From Mesorhizobium sp. B1-1-8 (GTDB taxonomy: Bacteria > Pseudomonadota > Alphaproteobacteria > Rhizobiales > Rhizobiaceae), in NCBI RefSeq assembly GCF_006442795.2, contig NZ_CP083956.1, positions 2,271,501 to 2,335,500 on the forward strand: a stretch of 64,000 nt of DNA, read 5' to 3'. The position numbers and the translations under genes were made by a program. Below, in pieces: positions 25,740 to 34,175 of this stretch (within the stretch, counting starts at the first letter, position 1; every line of letters begins with the position of its first letter). The notes below the pieces were generated by a model that saw only the letters and a program-made list of their open reading frames with translations, was not told the origin of the DNA and did not search any database.

Positions 25740-26783
25740 ATGAAAGCCGCAAGACTTTACGAATACGACCCGCACATGAACGTCAAGCTCAAGATCGAGG
25801 AGGTCAAGGCGCCGACGATCACGGCCCCGGACGAGGTGATCGTGCGGGTGGGTGCTGCCGGCCTCTGCCGCACCGACCTCCACATCATCGAAGGCGTTTG
25901 GAAACCGACCATGGACCCCGACGGCAGCCTTCTGCCCTACATCATGGGCCACGAGAATGCCGGCTGGGTCGAGGAGGTCGGCAGCGGGGTAAGGTCGGTC
26001 AAGCGTGGCGATGCTGTGATCTGCCATCCGTTCCGCTCGTGCGGCATCTGCCTCAACTGCCGGCACGGCGAGGATATGTACTGCGACAATGGCCAGTTCC
26101 CCGGGCTCGGCATGAATGGCGGCTTCGCCGAATATTTCATCACCAGCGAGCGCTCGCTGATCAAGCTAAACGCCAATGTCACGCCGATCGAAGTGGCGCC
26201 GCTGGCCGATGCCGGCATCACCGCCTACCGCGCCGCCAAGCGGGCCGCGAAGCTGTTGCGGCCGGGAAGCTACTGCGTCCTGCTCGGCATCGGCGGGCTT
26301 GGCCACATAGCGTTGCAGTCGCTGCACGCGATTTCGGGCTGTCGGATCATCGCCGTCGATCGCGAGCCGGCGGCGCGCGTGCTGGCCAAGGATCTTGGCG
26401 CCGACTTCGTCCTCGATGGCGGGCCGAACGTCGTCGAGGAGGTAAAGGCGATCACCGGCGGCGGTGCCCATGTCGTCATCGATTTCGTCGGCGAGCTCGG
26501 CGTGGAAAACATCTGCTGGAAGATGGTGCGCAAGGGCGGCCAGCTGTTCGTGGTCGGTTACGGCGGCGCCGTCAACGTGCCGACCGCGCATCTGGTCATC
26601 GAGGAAATCAACATCGGCGGCAGCCTGGTCGGCAATTTCACCGAGCTTGTCGAGCTGATGGAGCTCAATGCCGACGGCAAGGTGAAGATGCACTACACCG
26701 AGTACAACCTTGCCAGCATCAACACCGCGCTCGACGACTTCAAGAACCGGCGCTTCACCGGCCGCGGCGTCATCGTTCCCTGA
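25740..26783 (+). CDS. Zinc-dependent NAD alcohol dehydrogenase (MDR family)
   Basis: 347-residue medium-chain dehydrogenase. Catalytic zinc ligands are visible as LCRTDLHI (Cys) and GHENAGWVEEVG (His-Glu). The structural zinc cluster is CGICLNCRHGEDMYC. The Rossmann motif is LLGIGGLGHIALQ. It is placed to oxidise the alcohol made by the monooxygenase, as the ADH of the Gordonia prm cluster does for propanol. It starts 39 bases after mimG with AAAGGA. Confidence 0.87.
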   Translation: MKAARLYEYDPHMNVKLKIEEVKAPTITAPDEVIVRVGAAGLCRTDLHIIEGVWKPTMDPDGSLLPYIMGHENAGWVEEVGSGVRSVKRGDAVICHPFRSCGICLNCRHGEDMYCDNGQFPGLGMNGGFAEYFITSERSLIKLNANVTPIEVAPLADAGITAYRAAKRAAKLLRPGSYCVLLGIGGLGHIALQSLHAISGCRIIAVDREPAARVLAKDLGADFVLDGGPNVVEEVKAITGGGAHVVIDFVGELGVENICWKMVRKGGQLFVVGYGGAVNVPTAHLVIEEINIGGSLVGNFTELVELMELNADGKVKMHYTEYNLASINTALDDFKNRRFTGRGVIVP

Positions 26784-26854
26784 AAGCCTTGGGCCCGAAT
26801 GGCGCGCGGAAAGCCGCGGTATCCGGTCCAGGCGTCACAATCCGAGAGGAAAAA

Positions 26855-27544
26855 ATGAACAAATACATCTGTGAATTCATCGGAACCTTCGCGCTGGTTT
26901 TCTTCGGCTGCGCGACGGTTCTGTTCATGCGTTCCGAGGTCGGGTTGCTCGGTGTCGCAATGGCCTTCGGCCTGTCGGTGATTGCGATGGCCTATTCGAT
27001 CGGGCCGATTTCCGGCGCGCATCTCAACCCGGCCGTGAGCCTTGGCGTCTTCGTTTCCGGCCGGATGAAGGCCAATGATCTCGCCGGCTACGTGGTCGCG
27101 CAATGTCTGGGGGCGATCGCCGCCTCGGCGGTACTCTACGTGATGGCGCAAGGCAAAGGCGGCGGCTATGACGTCGCCGCGAATGGTTTTGCCCAGAACG
27201 GCTGGTCGGCCTATTCGGCGACTTCGGCGTTCTTGTTCGAGGCCGTCGCCACATTCCTCTTTCTGCTCGTCATCTTGCGTGCCACGGCGGAGGACGGCGC
27301 GGGTGCTCTGGCCGGCCTGGCGATCGGTTTGACGCTGGTCATGATCCACCTCGCCGGCATTGCCGTGTCAGGATCTTCGGTCAATCCGGCCCGCTCGCTA
27401 GGGCCTGCGTTGTTTGCCGGCGGAAGCGCGCTGTCGCAGCTCTGGCTCTATATCGTGGCGCCTTGCCTTGGCGCTGCCGCGGCCGGACTGGTGCTGCGCA
27501 CCGGCATGATCGGCGCCGGCGAACCAGCACCGCAGCTCGCCTGA
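26855..27544 (+). CDS. aqpZ: Aquaporin / glycerol facilitator family channel
   Basis: 229-residue six-helix membrane channel. Both NPA motifs are intact: HLNPAVS (loop B) and SVNPARS (loop E). The Arg after the second NPA (selectivity filter) and small residues nearby suggest a water-type AqpZ pore rather than a GlpF pore, but this is inference. It is the last gene before the terminator at 27577, so it is part of the mim transcript. ATG 26855 follows GAGAGGAAAAA. An aquaporin in a monooxygenase operon is unusual; it might pass a small alcohol, ketone or diol. Confidence 0.87.
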   Translation: MNKYICEFIGTFALVFFGCATVLFMRSEVGLLGVAMAFGLSVIAMAYSIGPISGAHLNPAVSLGVFVSGRMKANDLAGYVVAQCLGAIAASAVLYVMAQGKGGGYDVAANGFAQNGWSAYSATSAFLFEAVATFLFLLVILRATAEDGAGALAGLAIGLTLVMIHLAGIAVSGSSVNPARSLGPALFAGGSALSQLWLYIVAPCLGAAAAGLVLRTGMIGAGEPAPQLA

Positions 27545-27576
27545 TCGGCCGCTGCCTTTTTGTTGGTAAGATTCCC

Positions 27577-27611
27577 AAACCCATGGCGCGAACGCCATGG
27601 GTTTCTTTTTT
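27577..27611 (+). terminator. Rho-independent terminator of the mim operon (possibly bidirectional)
   Basis: AAACCCATGGCG (27577-27588) pairs perfectly with 27593-27604 (12 bp) with loop CGAA, followed by CTTTTTTT. It lies between the aquaporin stop and the stop of the convergent mimR. The A run on the left side would let it serve mimR as well. Confidence 0.92.
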
Positions 27612-27620
27612 GCTGCGTGT

Positions 27621-29702
27621 TCAGACGAAGCCGCGCCGGATGCCATATTGCTCGAGCTTGCGGTAGAGCGTTGGCCTGGAGATGCCGAGCCGCTGCGCCA
27701 CCCGGCTGAGATTGCCGCCCTCCGCGGTCAGCGCATTCTTCAACGCCTGGTGTTCCGCCTCGGCTAGCGTGCCAGCAGGCTCTTCGGGGGAGACGGCCGT
27801 GTTGCTGCCCGGCTGCGGCTCGGAACCGCGATCCGTGATTTCCTCGGGAAGGTCGTGCACTCCGATGCCGCGGCCGCGCGCCAGGACGTGCAGCCGTCCG
27901 ACGAGATTCTTCAGCTCACGCACATTGCCCGGCCACCGATAGGCGAGCAATGCAGCGACAGCTTCCGGCGAGAATTCCAGCGGCTCGTCGCCTGATGCAG
28001 CGCCGATCTTTCGGTTGAAATGTTCGATCAGCAGCAGCACGTCCTCGCCGCGATCGCGCAGCGGCGGCACTGTTATCGAGACGGCGCCGATCCGATAATA
28101 GAGGTCGCGGCGGAAACGACCCACAGCGACCTCCTGCTTGAGGTCGCGATTGGTCGAAGCGACGAGCCGAACGTCGACTGGCCGGCCTCGGTTGTCGCCG
28201 ATGCGGTGGACCACGCGCTCTTCCAGGACACGCAGCAGAAATGGCTGGATTTCGAGCGGCATCTCGCCGATCTCGTCGAGGCTGAGCACACCGCCATTGG
28301 CAAGCTCGAAAACACCCGGTTTGCCGTCGCGCGATGCGCCGGTGAAGGCGCCGGCGACATGGCCGAACAGCTCGCTGCCGAACAAGTCCTTTGTGATGGC
28401 GCCGCAATTCATCGCGATGAACGGGTCGTTTTCCGTACGCCGACTGCCGGCATGGACAAGCCGCGCGAACAGCTCCTTGCCAACGCCGGTCTCGCCTTCG
28501 ACCAGCAGCGACGCGACGCTTTTCGATCGCGCGACGCGGCAGGCGATATCGACCGCGGCAAGCAGTGCCTCGCTGTCGCCGACGATCATTGCGGCTGCGT
28601 CTTGAAGATGCTTGTCCGCCTCCCGGTTGATCACGGTCGGGCTCGAAACCGTCGGCGCTGACGGGAACACCAGCGCTGCGCCGCGCAAGTCGCCATCGAG
28701 CTTGAGCGGTGTGATGTGGCAGGAGCGCAGATGAGCCGGCAGGGCCCTGGCGATATCGGCCTCCGAACCGGACGACGGAAGGTTCATCAGCCAGCGGCCG
28801 CGGCCCGCGTCTATCGGGCCGCTGGTCATTTCGGCGACTTCGCCGTCGGGCACGTTGTTTCGGTAGATCGCGCGACCGCGATGATCGAGGATCACCAGTC
28901 CATCTTTTCGGCGATAGCCGGGAGCCGAGGAAATGAAAGCTTCGAGCAGGCGTGTGCGCTGCTCCTGCTGCTGCTCTGCCAATGCTTTTTCGATCTGGCG
29001 GGCCGTGGCGGCGACAAGCGCGGTGTTGTGCGGTCGGAAGATCGGCGAATAGCCTGACAGGTCGACGACCCCGACTATCTTGCCGTCCAGCGGGTCGCGG
29101 ATCGGCGCGCCGGCGCAGGTCCAGGACTTGATGCCGGCGCAGAAGTGCTCCGCCGCATGGACGAAAGTCGGTTCCCCGGTCCACAGGGCCGTGCCGATGC
29201 CGTTGGTTCCGACGGCGCCTTCATTCCACTTGCCGCCGATGGCCAGATGAATATCCATGCCGTCATGCAGGGTCTTCTTGTCGCCGATGGCATCAATCAG
29301 CACGCCGTCGCTGTCGGCAAGAACCAGCATCGCGCCGGTGCCCTCCAGCAACTGACCGATGGAGGCGAAGGATCGGCGCGCCGCCGCGAGCAGTTCGGCA
29401 TTGGCCCGGGTCAGGTACTCGATCTCGTCGCGATCGCTGCTCAGCGGCGCTTCGATCCCCTGAGCGTTGATGCCGCCGGTGGCGCTGCGATACCAGGAGT
29501 CATGAATGAGGGAGCGGACGTGGCTTGGGCGGATCGGATCGCGGACACATTTGGGTTCGTCCGCCAGAAAATCTTCCCAAGCGCGCATAGTGGCGCGCTC
29601 GTCATAGTCGATGCTGCCCAGAGCGATTTGATTGCTGGCCAACGACGCACGCGTCGGAACAGCATCGATCTTCATCTGATTAGGCCCAGGATCGCGTTTC
29701 AT
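27621..29702 (-). CDS. mimR: Sigma54-dependent activator of the AcoR family
   Basis: 693-residue enhancer-binding protein. It has an N-terminal GAF-type sensory domain (about 80-220, including NEGAVGTNGIGTAL), then a central AAA+ domain with Walker A GETGVGKE and GAFTGA near residue 451. The C-terminal Fis-type helix-turn-helix is NLSRVAQRLGISRPTLYRKL. It is the likely activator of the sigma54 promoter at 17447 through the TTAC-N4-GTAA boxes. It is convergent to the mim operon. The start is uncertain: ATG 29702 has no strong ribosome binding site and ATG 29675 is an alternative. Confidence 0.9.
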   Translation of the reverse strand: MKRDPGPNQMKIDAVPTRASLASNQIALGSIDYDERATMRAWEDFLADEPKCVRDPIRPSHVRSLIHDSWYRSATGGINAQGIEAPLSSDRDEIEYLTRANAELLAAARRSFASIGQLLEGTGAMLVLADSDGVLIDAIGDKKTLHDGMDIHLAIGGKWNEGAVGTNGIGTALWTGEPTFVHAAEHFCAGIKSWTCAGAPIRDPLDGKIVGVVDLSGYSPIFRPHNTALVAATARQIEKALAEQQQEQRTRLLEAFISSAPGYRRKDGLVILDHRGRAIYRNNVPDGEVAEMTSGPIDAGRGRWLMNLPSSGSEADIARALPAHLRSCHITPLKLDGDLRGAALVFPSAPTVSSPTVINREADKHLQDAAAMIVGDSEALLAAVDIACRVARSKSVASLLVEGETGVGKELFARLVHAGSRRTENDPFIAMNCGAITKDLFGSELFGHVAGAFTGASRDGKPGVFELANGGVLSLDEIGEMPLEIQPFLLRVLEERVVHRIGDNRGRPVDVRLVASTNRDLKQEVAVGRFRRDLYYRIGAVSITVPPLRDRGEDVLLLIEHFNRKIGAASGDEPLEFSPEAVAALLAYRWPGNVRELKNLVGRLHVLARGRGIGVHDLPEEITDRGSEPQPGSNTAVSPEEPAGTLAEAEHQALKNALTAEGGNLSRVAQRLGISRPTLYRKLEQYGIRRGFV

Positions 29703-29788
29703 TCAGTCGTTACGGAACCTTCGAGGCATGCCAATGCTGCATTCTGTCTTGGATCTGACGTGCCGAAGCCGGTCCAATCGCTTGCCGG

Positions 29789-30262
29789 TCAATTGATGCC
29801 TAGTTTCGCGCCGATGTCGGTGGCGAGCTGTTCTTCGGAGTAGGTGGCGGTGAGGCGACGTCCGTCCATGTCGGCAAGCTTCGCGGCGACGGCTTCGTCG
29901 ACCGGCGCGAAGTAGCGGTTCTGCTTGGTGGCCAATACGAAAATGTGCTCGCCGCCGCGATCACGGATATCGCCAATATGATGAAGCTGACGGCCTGTGT
30001 TTTGATCCTTCGAGATCACACGCCCATTGATGCTGACATGCACGGACGGGTTGGCCTCGGCCACAGATCCGGTTGCGCCGCCAACATGAAAGATAAGGCC
30101 TTGAGCCTTCGGTTTCTGACGTGGCTGTTTCGAAGCTGAATAACCTCCGGCGCTGAGCTGGTCGGCAAGGCGCACGATGGTTGAGCGGTTCTGCTCAATC
30201 AGCCCTTTGACTTGAGCATCCTCGCGCCGCGGGCCATCCCGCTTGGAGATGATCTCGACCAT
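29789..30262 (-). CDS. Hypothetical protein of 157 residues
   Basis: Basic-to-neutral soluble protein with a helical N-terminus (GLIEQNRSTIVRLADQLSAG) and a C-terminal part with beta-rich segments (HVSINGRVIS, HIFVLATKQN). I do not recognise the family. ATG 30262 follows GGGAGGATTC, a strong site. It is on the same strand as mimR, 86 bases upstream, so it could share its transcript. No membrane segments or signal. Confidence 0.62.
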   Translation of the reverse strand: MVEIISKRDGPRREDAQVKGLIEQNRSTIVRLADQLSAGGYSASKQPRQKPKAQGLIFHVGGATGSVAEANPSVHVSINGRVISKDQNTGRQLHHIGDIRDRGGEHIFVLATKQNRYFAPVDEAVAAKLADMDGRRLTATYSEEQLATDIGAKLGIN

Positions 30263-30434
30263 GAATCCTCCCAGATTCGTCGGCAGTGCCGGTATGGCAA
30301 TTTTTCTTGCTTGCAGCGGACCTTACACTGCCGCAGTCGGGTCCGCCATTCATATTAGTTAGCGCCGAAATGGGTGTCGTTGGTAGCAGGTGGCTGCTAC
30401 ACCGGGGGTATTCGTACGTTGAGCAATGCCCGTG

Positions 30435-30740
30435 TCATGCCGCCTTGCTCTTCGATTCCGAGGGTTCGCTGTTGAATGGGTGCCTGTCGCGCAGGTAGAG
30501 CGCGCACGTGGTGCGCAGCATCGAGGCAAAGTTCGGGATATGGCCGTTGATCTCGATCGCTTCATCGTAAAGCGTCGAGAGGAATTTCGGTGCCGTCATC
30601 CCCTGTCCATGGGCGATCTCGTCCAATAGCGTCCAAAAAGCGCCTTCGAGCTGGATGCTCGTCGAATGGCCGCCTATTCGAACTGAGCGATTGATTAATC
30701 GATACCCTTCCGGAGCCTGCCCGGCAAAGACCCTACACAT
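30435..30740 (-). CDS. Ribbon-helix-helix domain protein
   Basis: 101-residue protein of the RHH_4-type family common in alphaproteobacteria. The N-terminal strand is NRSVRIGGHSTSIQLEGAFW, followed by two helices (LLDEIAHGQGMT, FLSTLYDEAIE). These proteins are small DNA-binding regulators. It is isolated, with about 170 bases to the next gene on each side, and no target can be named. The C-terminal tail is polar. Confidence 0.72.
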   Translation of the reverse strand: MCRVFAGQAPEGYRLINRSVRIGGHSTSIQLEGAFWTLLDEIAHGQGMTAPKFLSTLYDEAIEINGHIPNFASMLRTTCALYLRDRHPFNSEPSESKSKAA

Positions 30741-30960
30741 GCGAAGACCTCCCGTTTGATGTCGCTTTTGGGCGAAGACCTTCCGCGTCCATTCTCCGGG
30801 ACGATACCGACCCGGTCGCGCATTTTCCCCTCAATTTGCGGTGACTGCAATCGGATCTTGGTGCGTGAGCCAGCCCACTCCTCTCGACGTGGTAACCGGC
30901 TGCTACCCGTTTTGTAACGGTGGGCGGTATCCCAGACCACATGCAGCGCGGGAGGTTTCT

Positions 30961-31356
30961 TTGGCGAAAGCAATACATTCGATGATCCGGGTGGTCGACG
31001 AGAACCTGTCGGTCAGCTTCTACAAAAGCGCATTTGGGTTCAATGTTGCGGACCGGTTGGATTTCGACACGTTCACATTGGTTTATCTGCGTGGTGCAGA
31101 ATCCGATTTCGAGCTTGAATTGACGATCAACAAGGGCAAGAGAGAGCCCTATGCGCTTGGCGAAGGCTATGGCCACTTGGCCTTTTGCGTCGACGATCTC
31201 GATGCCGAATACAAGCGCTTGGCTGCAGCAGGCTTCAATCCGCGAAAAATTGTCGAGTTCAAGCGCGAAGAAGCGCTGCTCGCGCGGTTCTTTTTCGTGG
31301 CCGACCCAGATGGCTACCAGATCGAAGTGCTGCAGTGTCACGGGCGCTACAAATAG
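30961..31356 (+). CDS. Glyoxalase-I-family (VOC) protein
   Basis: 131-residue vicinal-oxygen-chelate protein. It begins AKAIHSMIRVVDENLSVSFY, as in lactoylglutathione-lyase-like proteins of rhizobia. The candidate metal ligands are His in IHSM, Glu in ELELTIN, His in GYGHLAF and Glu in YQIEVL, four of four. I chose TTG 30961 because GGGAGG lies 4 nt upstream and because the family starts here. It may detoxify a dicarbonyl, but the substrate is not known. Confidence 0.8.
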   Translation: MAKAIHSMIRVVDENLSVSFYKSAFGFNVADRLDFDTFTLVYLRGAESDFELELTINKGKREPYALGEGYGHLAFCVDDLDAEYKRLAAAGFNPRKIVEFKREEALLARFFFVADPDGYQIEVLQCHGRYK

Positions 31357-31537
31357 GAGCGTTCGATGGGGGCGCGCCCGTTACTTGCAAAACCGCGACT
31401 TCTTGAACACCGGCATGATTGCTCAGGAGATAGCCCATCGGCCACGAGATGGCAGTGCCCCCGGCAATTCGTATGCGAAGAGGATGACTTCGACGCCGTC
31501 CGGGACTGCGCTGTGGTCACTGAGAACGGATCCAGCC

Positions 31538-32317
31538 TTACAGGGCGTGTTGAAGCTGGCTGAGCCCGCCATCGACGACAAGGCATGCGGCATTCATGAA
31601 GGGGCATTCGTCGGAAATCATAAACACCGCTGCAAGGGCGATCTCGCGGACCGAAGCGATGCCACCGCCGGGATGCAACGCCATTGTTTTGGCCCGTGCT
31701 GCGGCCGGATCGGGAAAGCTGTTCCAGTAGTCGATCACCTTTCGCGTCTCCACATAGCCAGGCGCCAGCGCATTCACCCTTATACCCCGAGCGGCGTATT
31801 CGAGAGCCAGCGATCTCGTTAGGCCGAGCAGCGCATGTTTGGCGACCGGGTAGGGGAAGGTATGCGGGATGATCGTGAAGCTGTGGGTCGAAGCGATGTT
31901 GAGGATGGTGCCGCCACCGTTTTCAATCATTCCCGGAAGTGCCGCCTTGCTGCAGTTCCAGGCCCCTTTGACGTTGACATCGAAATTGCGGTTCCACTCT
32001 TCTTCGGTCGCCTCCAGCGGTGTTGAAAACACGTTCATTCCCGCATTGTTGATCAGCGCGTTGATAGGGCCGATTTCCCCCTCGGCCCTCGTGACGGCAT
32101 CGGCGATAGCGGCCCCGTCACTGACATCCGCGGTGGTATGTCCGATATGACCTTGCGGCGCGGACAGGCCGGCGACGGTCCGGTCGAGCAGGTCCCCATC
32201 GCGGTCGACCAAGAACAGCCTTGCCCCTTCGGCAAGGCACGCCTCGGCTATGGCCAATCCGATGCCTTGCGCGGCGCCCGTCAGGAAGATGCGTTTGCCG
32301 AACAGCCGATCAACCAT
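31538..32317 (-). CDS. Short-chain dehydrogenase/reductase (likely aldose 1-dehydrogenase)
   Basis: 259-residue SDR enzyme. The cofactor motif is LTGAAQGIGLAIAE, then NNAG, Ser of NIASTHS and the YPVAK (YxxxK) catalytic pair. It ends an operon with an aldose epimerase and araFGH genes, next to galactonate dehydratase, which suggests oxidation of D-galactose or L-arabinose to the lactone. It overlaps the upstream epimerase gene by eight bases. Confidence 0.85.
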   Translation of the reverse strand: MVDRLFGKRIFLTGAAQGIGLAIAEACLAEGARLFLVDRDGDLLDRTVAGLSAPQGHIGHTTADVSDGAAIADAVTRAEGEIGPINALINNAGMNVFSTPLEATEEEWNRNFDVNVKGAWNCSKAALPGMIENGGGTILNIASTHSFTIIPHTFPYPVAKHALLGLTRSLALEYAARGIRVNALAPGYVETRKVIDYWNSFPDPAAARAKTMALHPGGGIASVREIALAAVFMISDECPFMNAACLVVDGGLSQLQHAL

Positions 32318-33200
32318 GGTTGTTACTCCAGTCGAAGACAGTCATTGCGAATTCCGCGCTGAAAATGCCGCCGGGAGCAAGCATTACAAGTCCCATTGGG
32401 TCGGTCTCTAAATGCTTCAGCGCATTAGGGGCGTGGCTCATCGGCTCCAGACAGAAGAAGCTGCGGTCGCTGTCCGGCGCATAGAGCATGTAGCGGCGGA
32501 GTGCCGGGCTTGCCTCGATTTCAAGTCCCAGCCTTTGTTCCGGCCAAGCGATCCGCGCCTGTCCGCTCCAGCCTTCGAAACAATTGTTCAGCCAACGGTT
32601 GGGCAGTCGGCGCGGCGTGGAGAAATCGACGTCGTCCGCCAGCGCAACCCGCTCCGCCGGCAGATGCCCTGCGCGTTCGGTCCACCAGTCGCTGGCAGGC
32701 GCGAAAAGGGTGGTCAGCGGCGTTCGTGGAAAGAAGGGATGAAAGCCGAGGCCGAAGGGAAGGGCGATTTCGCCGGTGTTGGTGACCGAGATCTGGAGCG
32801 CCAGGCGCGCGCACGCAAGGCTGAACGACTGCCGCGCGTGATAGGCATGAGGCGAACCGAAACCCTCCGGCTTGTCAAAGCACAGCTCGACATGATCGGC
32901 TCGGCGCTCGGTCACCTCCCAGGCCTCGAGCCATCCATCTCCATGGATGAATAGAGGATCGGCCGCATTGGGCGCCAATCGGAACGTCCGGCCGCCGCAG
33001 GAGAAAGAGTTGCCTTCAACGCGATTGCCGATCGGCACCAGCGGAAAGCAGGCGCAATCCGCAATGTCGAATTCGGCCTCACCTTTGTAGGGGCGCAGGA
33101 ATGGCACCCCTTCGGCCGTATGCCCGTCGACGACAGCGCCTCCCTGCGGGCTGATCCGGACACTCAGCCGATCGTTCTCGATGAGTGTCCAGGGTGACAT
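32310..33200 (-). CDS. Aldose 1-epimerase (mutarotase) family protein
   Basis: 296-residue protein of the galactose mutarotase fold. Conserved elements are LVPIGNRVEGNSF (NR motif), LGFHPFFP (catalytic His region) and a late CLEPMSHAPNAL with the Glu. It would interconvert anomers of the imported sugar before dehydrogenation. It is 13 bases downstream of the permease gene and overlaps the SDR gene. Confidence 0.85.
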   Translation of the reverse strand: MSPWTLIENDRLSVRISPQGGAVVDGHTAEGVPFLRPYKGEAEFDIADCACFPLVPIGNRVEGNSFSCGGRTFRLAPNAADPLFIHGDGWLEAWEVTERRADHVELCFDKPEGFGSPHAYHARQSFSLACARLALQISVTNTGEIALPFGLGFHPFFPRTPLTTLFAPASDWWTERAGHLPAERVALADDVDFSTPRRLPNRWLNNCFEGWSGQARIAWPEQRLGLEIEASPALRRYMLYAPDSDRSFFCLEPMSHAPNALKHLETDPMGLVMLAPGGIFSAEFAMTVFDWSNNHG

Positions 33201-33213
33201 GCGATCGCCCGGC

Positions 33214-34164
33214 TCAGCGCCTTCCGAATGCCGACGAGCGGAGATTGTCGAGCAGCACCGCGAGCAACAGGATCACTCCGCGCACGATGTATTGGTAGAA
33301 AGCCGCGATGTTGAGCAGGTTCATCACGTTCTCGGCGATACCCATGATCAGCACGCCAACGATGACGCCCGACATGGCGGCGCGACCGCCGGCCAGCGAG
33401 ACGCCCCCGAGGACGCAAGCCGAGATAACGGAGAGCTCCAGGCCAACCGCCGCGTTGGGCTGGCCCGAAGTGATGCGCGAGGCCAAAAGGATGCCCGCGA
33501 TGCCGCAGACGAGGCCCTGCAGCGCGAAAATCCAGATGCGCGTCCTGTCGACATTGACGCCGGCCAGCCGCGAGGCTTCCGGATTGCCGCCGATGGCCAG
33601 CGTGTTCTTGCCGAAGACGGTTCGGTTGAGCACGAAGCCGAAGATCCCGAACAGTATCGCCAGCACCCAGATCGGCGTCGGTATGCCGAGCAGTTTCGAC
33701 AGTGCCAGCTGGTAGAAATCCGGGCTGTTGATGCCAACGGCGCGGCCGTCGGACGAAATCAACGCGAGGCCGCGCACGATCTGCATTGTGGCCAGCGTCG
33801 TGATCAGCGCGTTGATGCGGAATTTGGCGATGACGACGCCGTTGATGAAGCCGACAAAGGTGCCGCAGGCGATTGCAGCGAGAAGCCCGAGCAGGATCGA
33901 GCCCGACGCGTTCGATGCCATCACCGCGACCATACCGGCGAAGGCGACGATCGAGCCGACCGACAGATCGAAGTCGCGCGCGGCAAGGCAGAACATCATG
34001 GTGCAGGCGACGATACCGACGGTGACCACCGATTGCAGCAGGCCAAGCATGTTGCGGTCAGTCAGGAAGTTCGGCACCAGCAGCGAGACCAGCGCGAAGG
34101 CAACGACGAAGATGACGACGAGCCCCTGTTCGCCGAGCACGATCTTCTTCAACTGACCGGTCAT
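33214..34164 (-). CDS. araH: Arabinose-type sugar ABC importer permease
   Basis: 316-residue integral membrane protein of the RbsC/AraH family with about nine hydrophobic segments. Signatures are AARDFDLSVGSIVAFAGMVA and the late GGVSLAGGRAAMSGVIVG. Start ATG 34164 follows GAGGAC at moderate spacing. Part of an araFGH-like operon read leftward, with araG just upstream. The L-arabinose assignment rests on the binding protein; D-galactose is also possible. Confidence 0.85.
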   Translation of the reverse strand: MTGQLKKIVLGEQGLVVIFVVAFALVSLLVPNFLTDRNMLGLLQSVVTVGIVACTMMFCLAARDFDLSVGSIVAFAGMVAVMASNASGSILLGLLAAIACGTFVGFINGVVIAKFRINALITTLATMQIVRGLALISSDGRAVGINSPDFYQLALSKLLGIPTPIWVLAILFGIFGFVLNRTVFGKNTLAIGGNPEASRLAGVNVDRTRIWIFALQGLVCGIAGILLASRITSGQPNAAVGLELSVISACVLGGVSLAGGRAAMSGVIVGVLIMGIAENVMNLLNIAAFYQYIVRGVILLLAVLLDNLRSSAFGRR

Positions 34165-34175
34165 GGCAGATGTCC

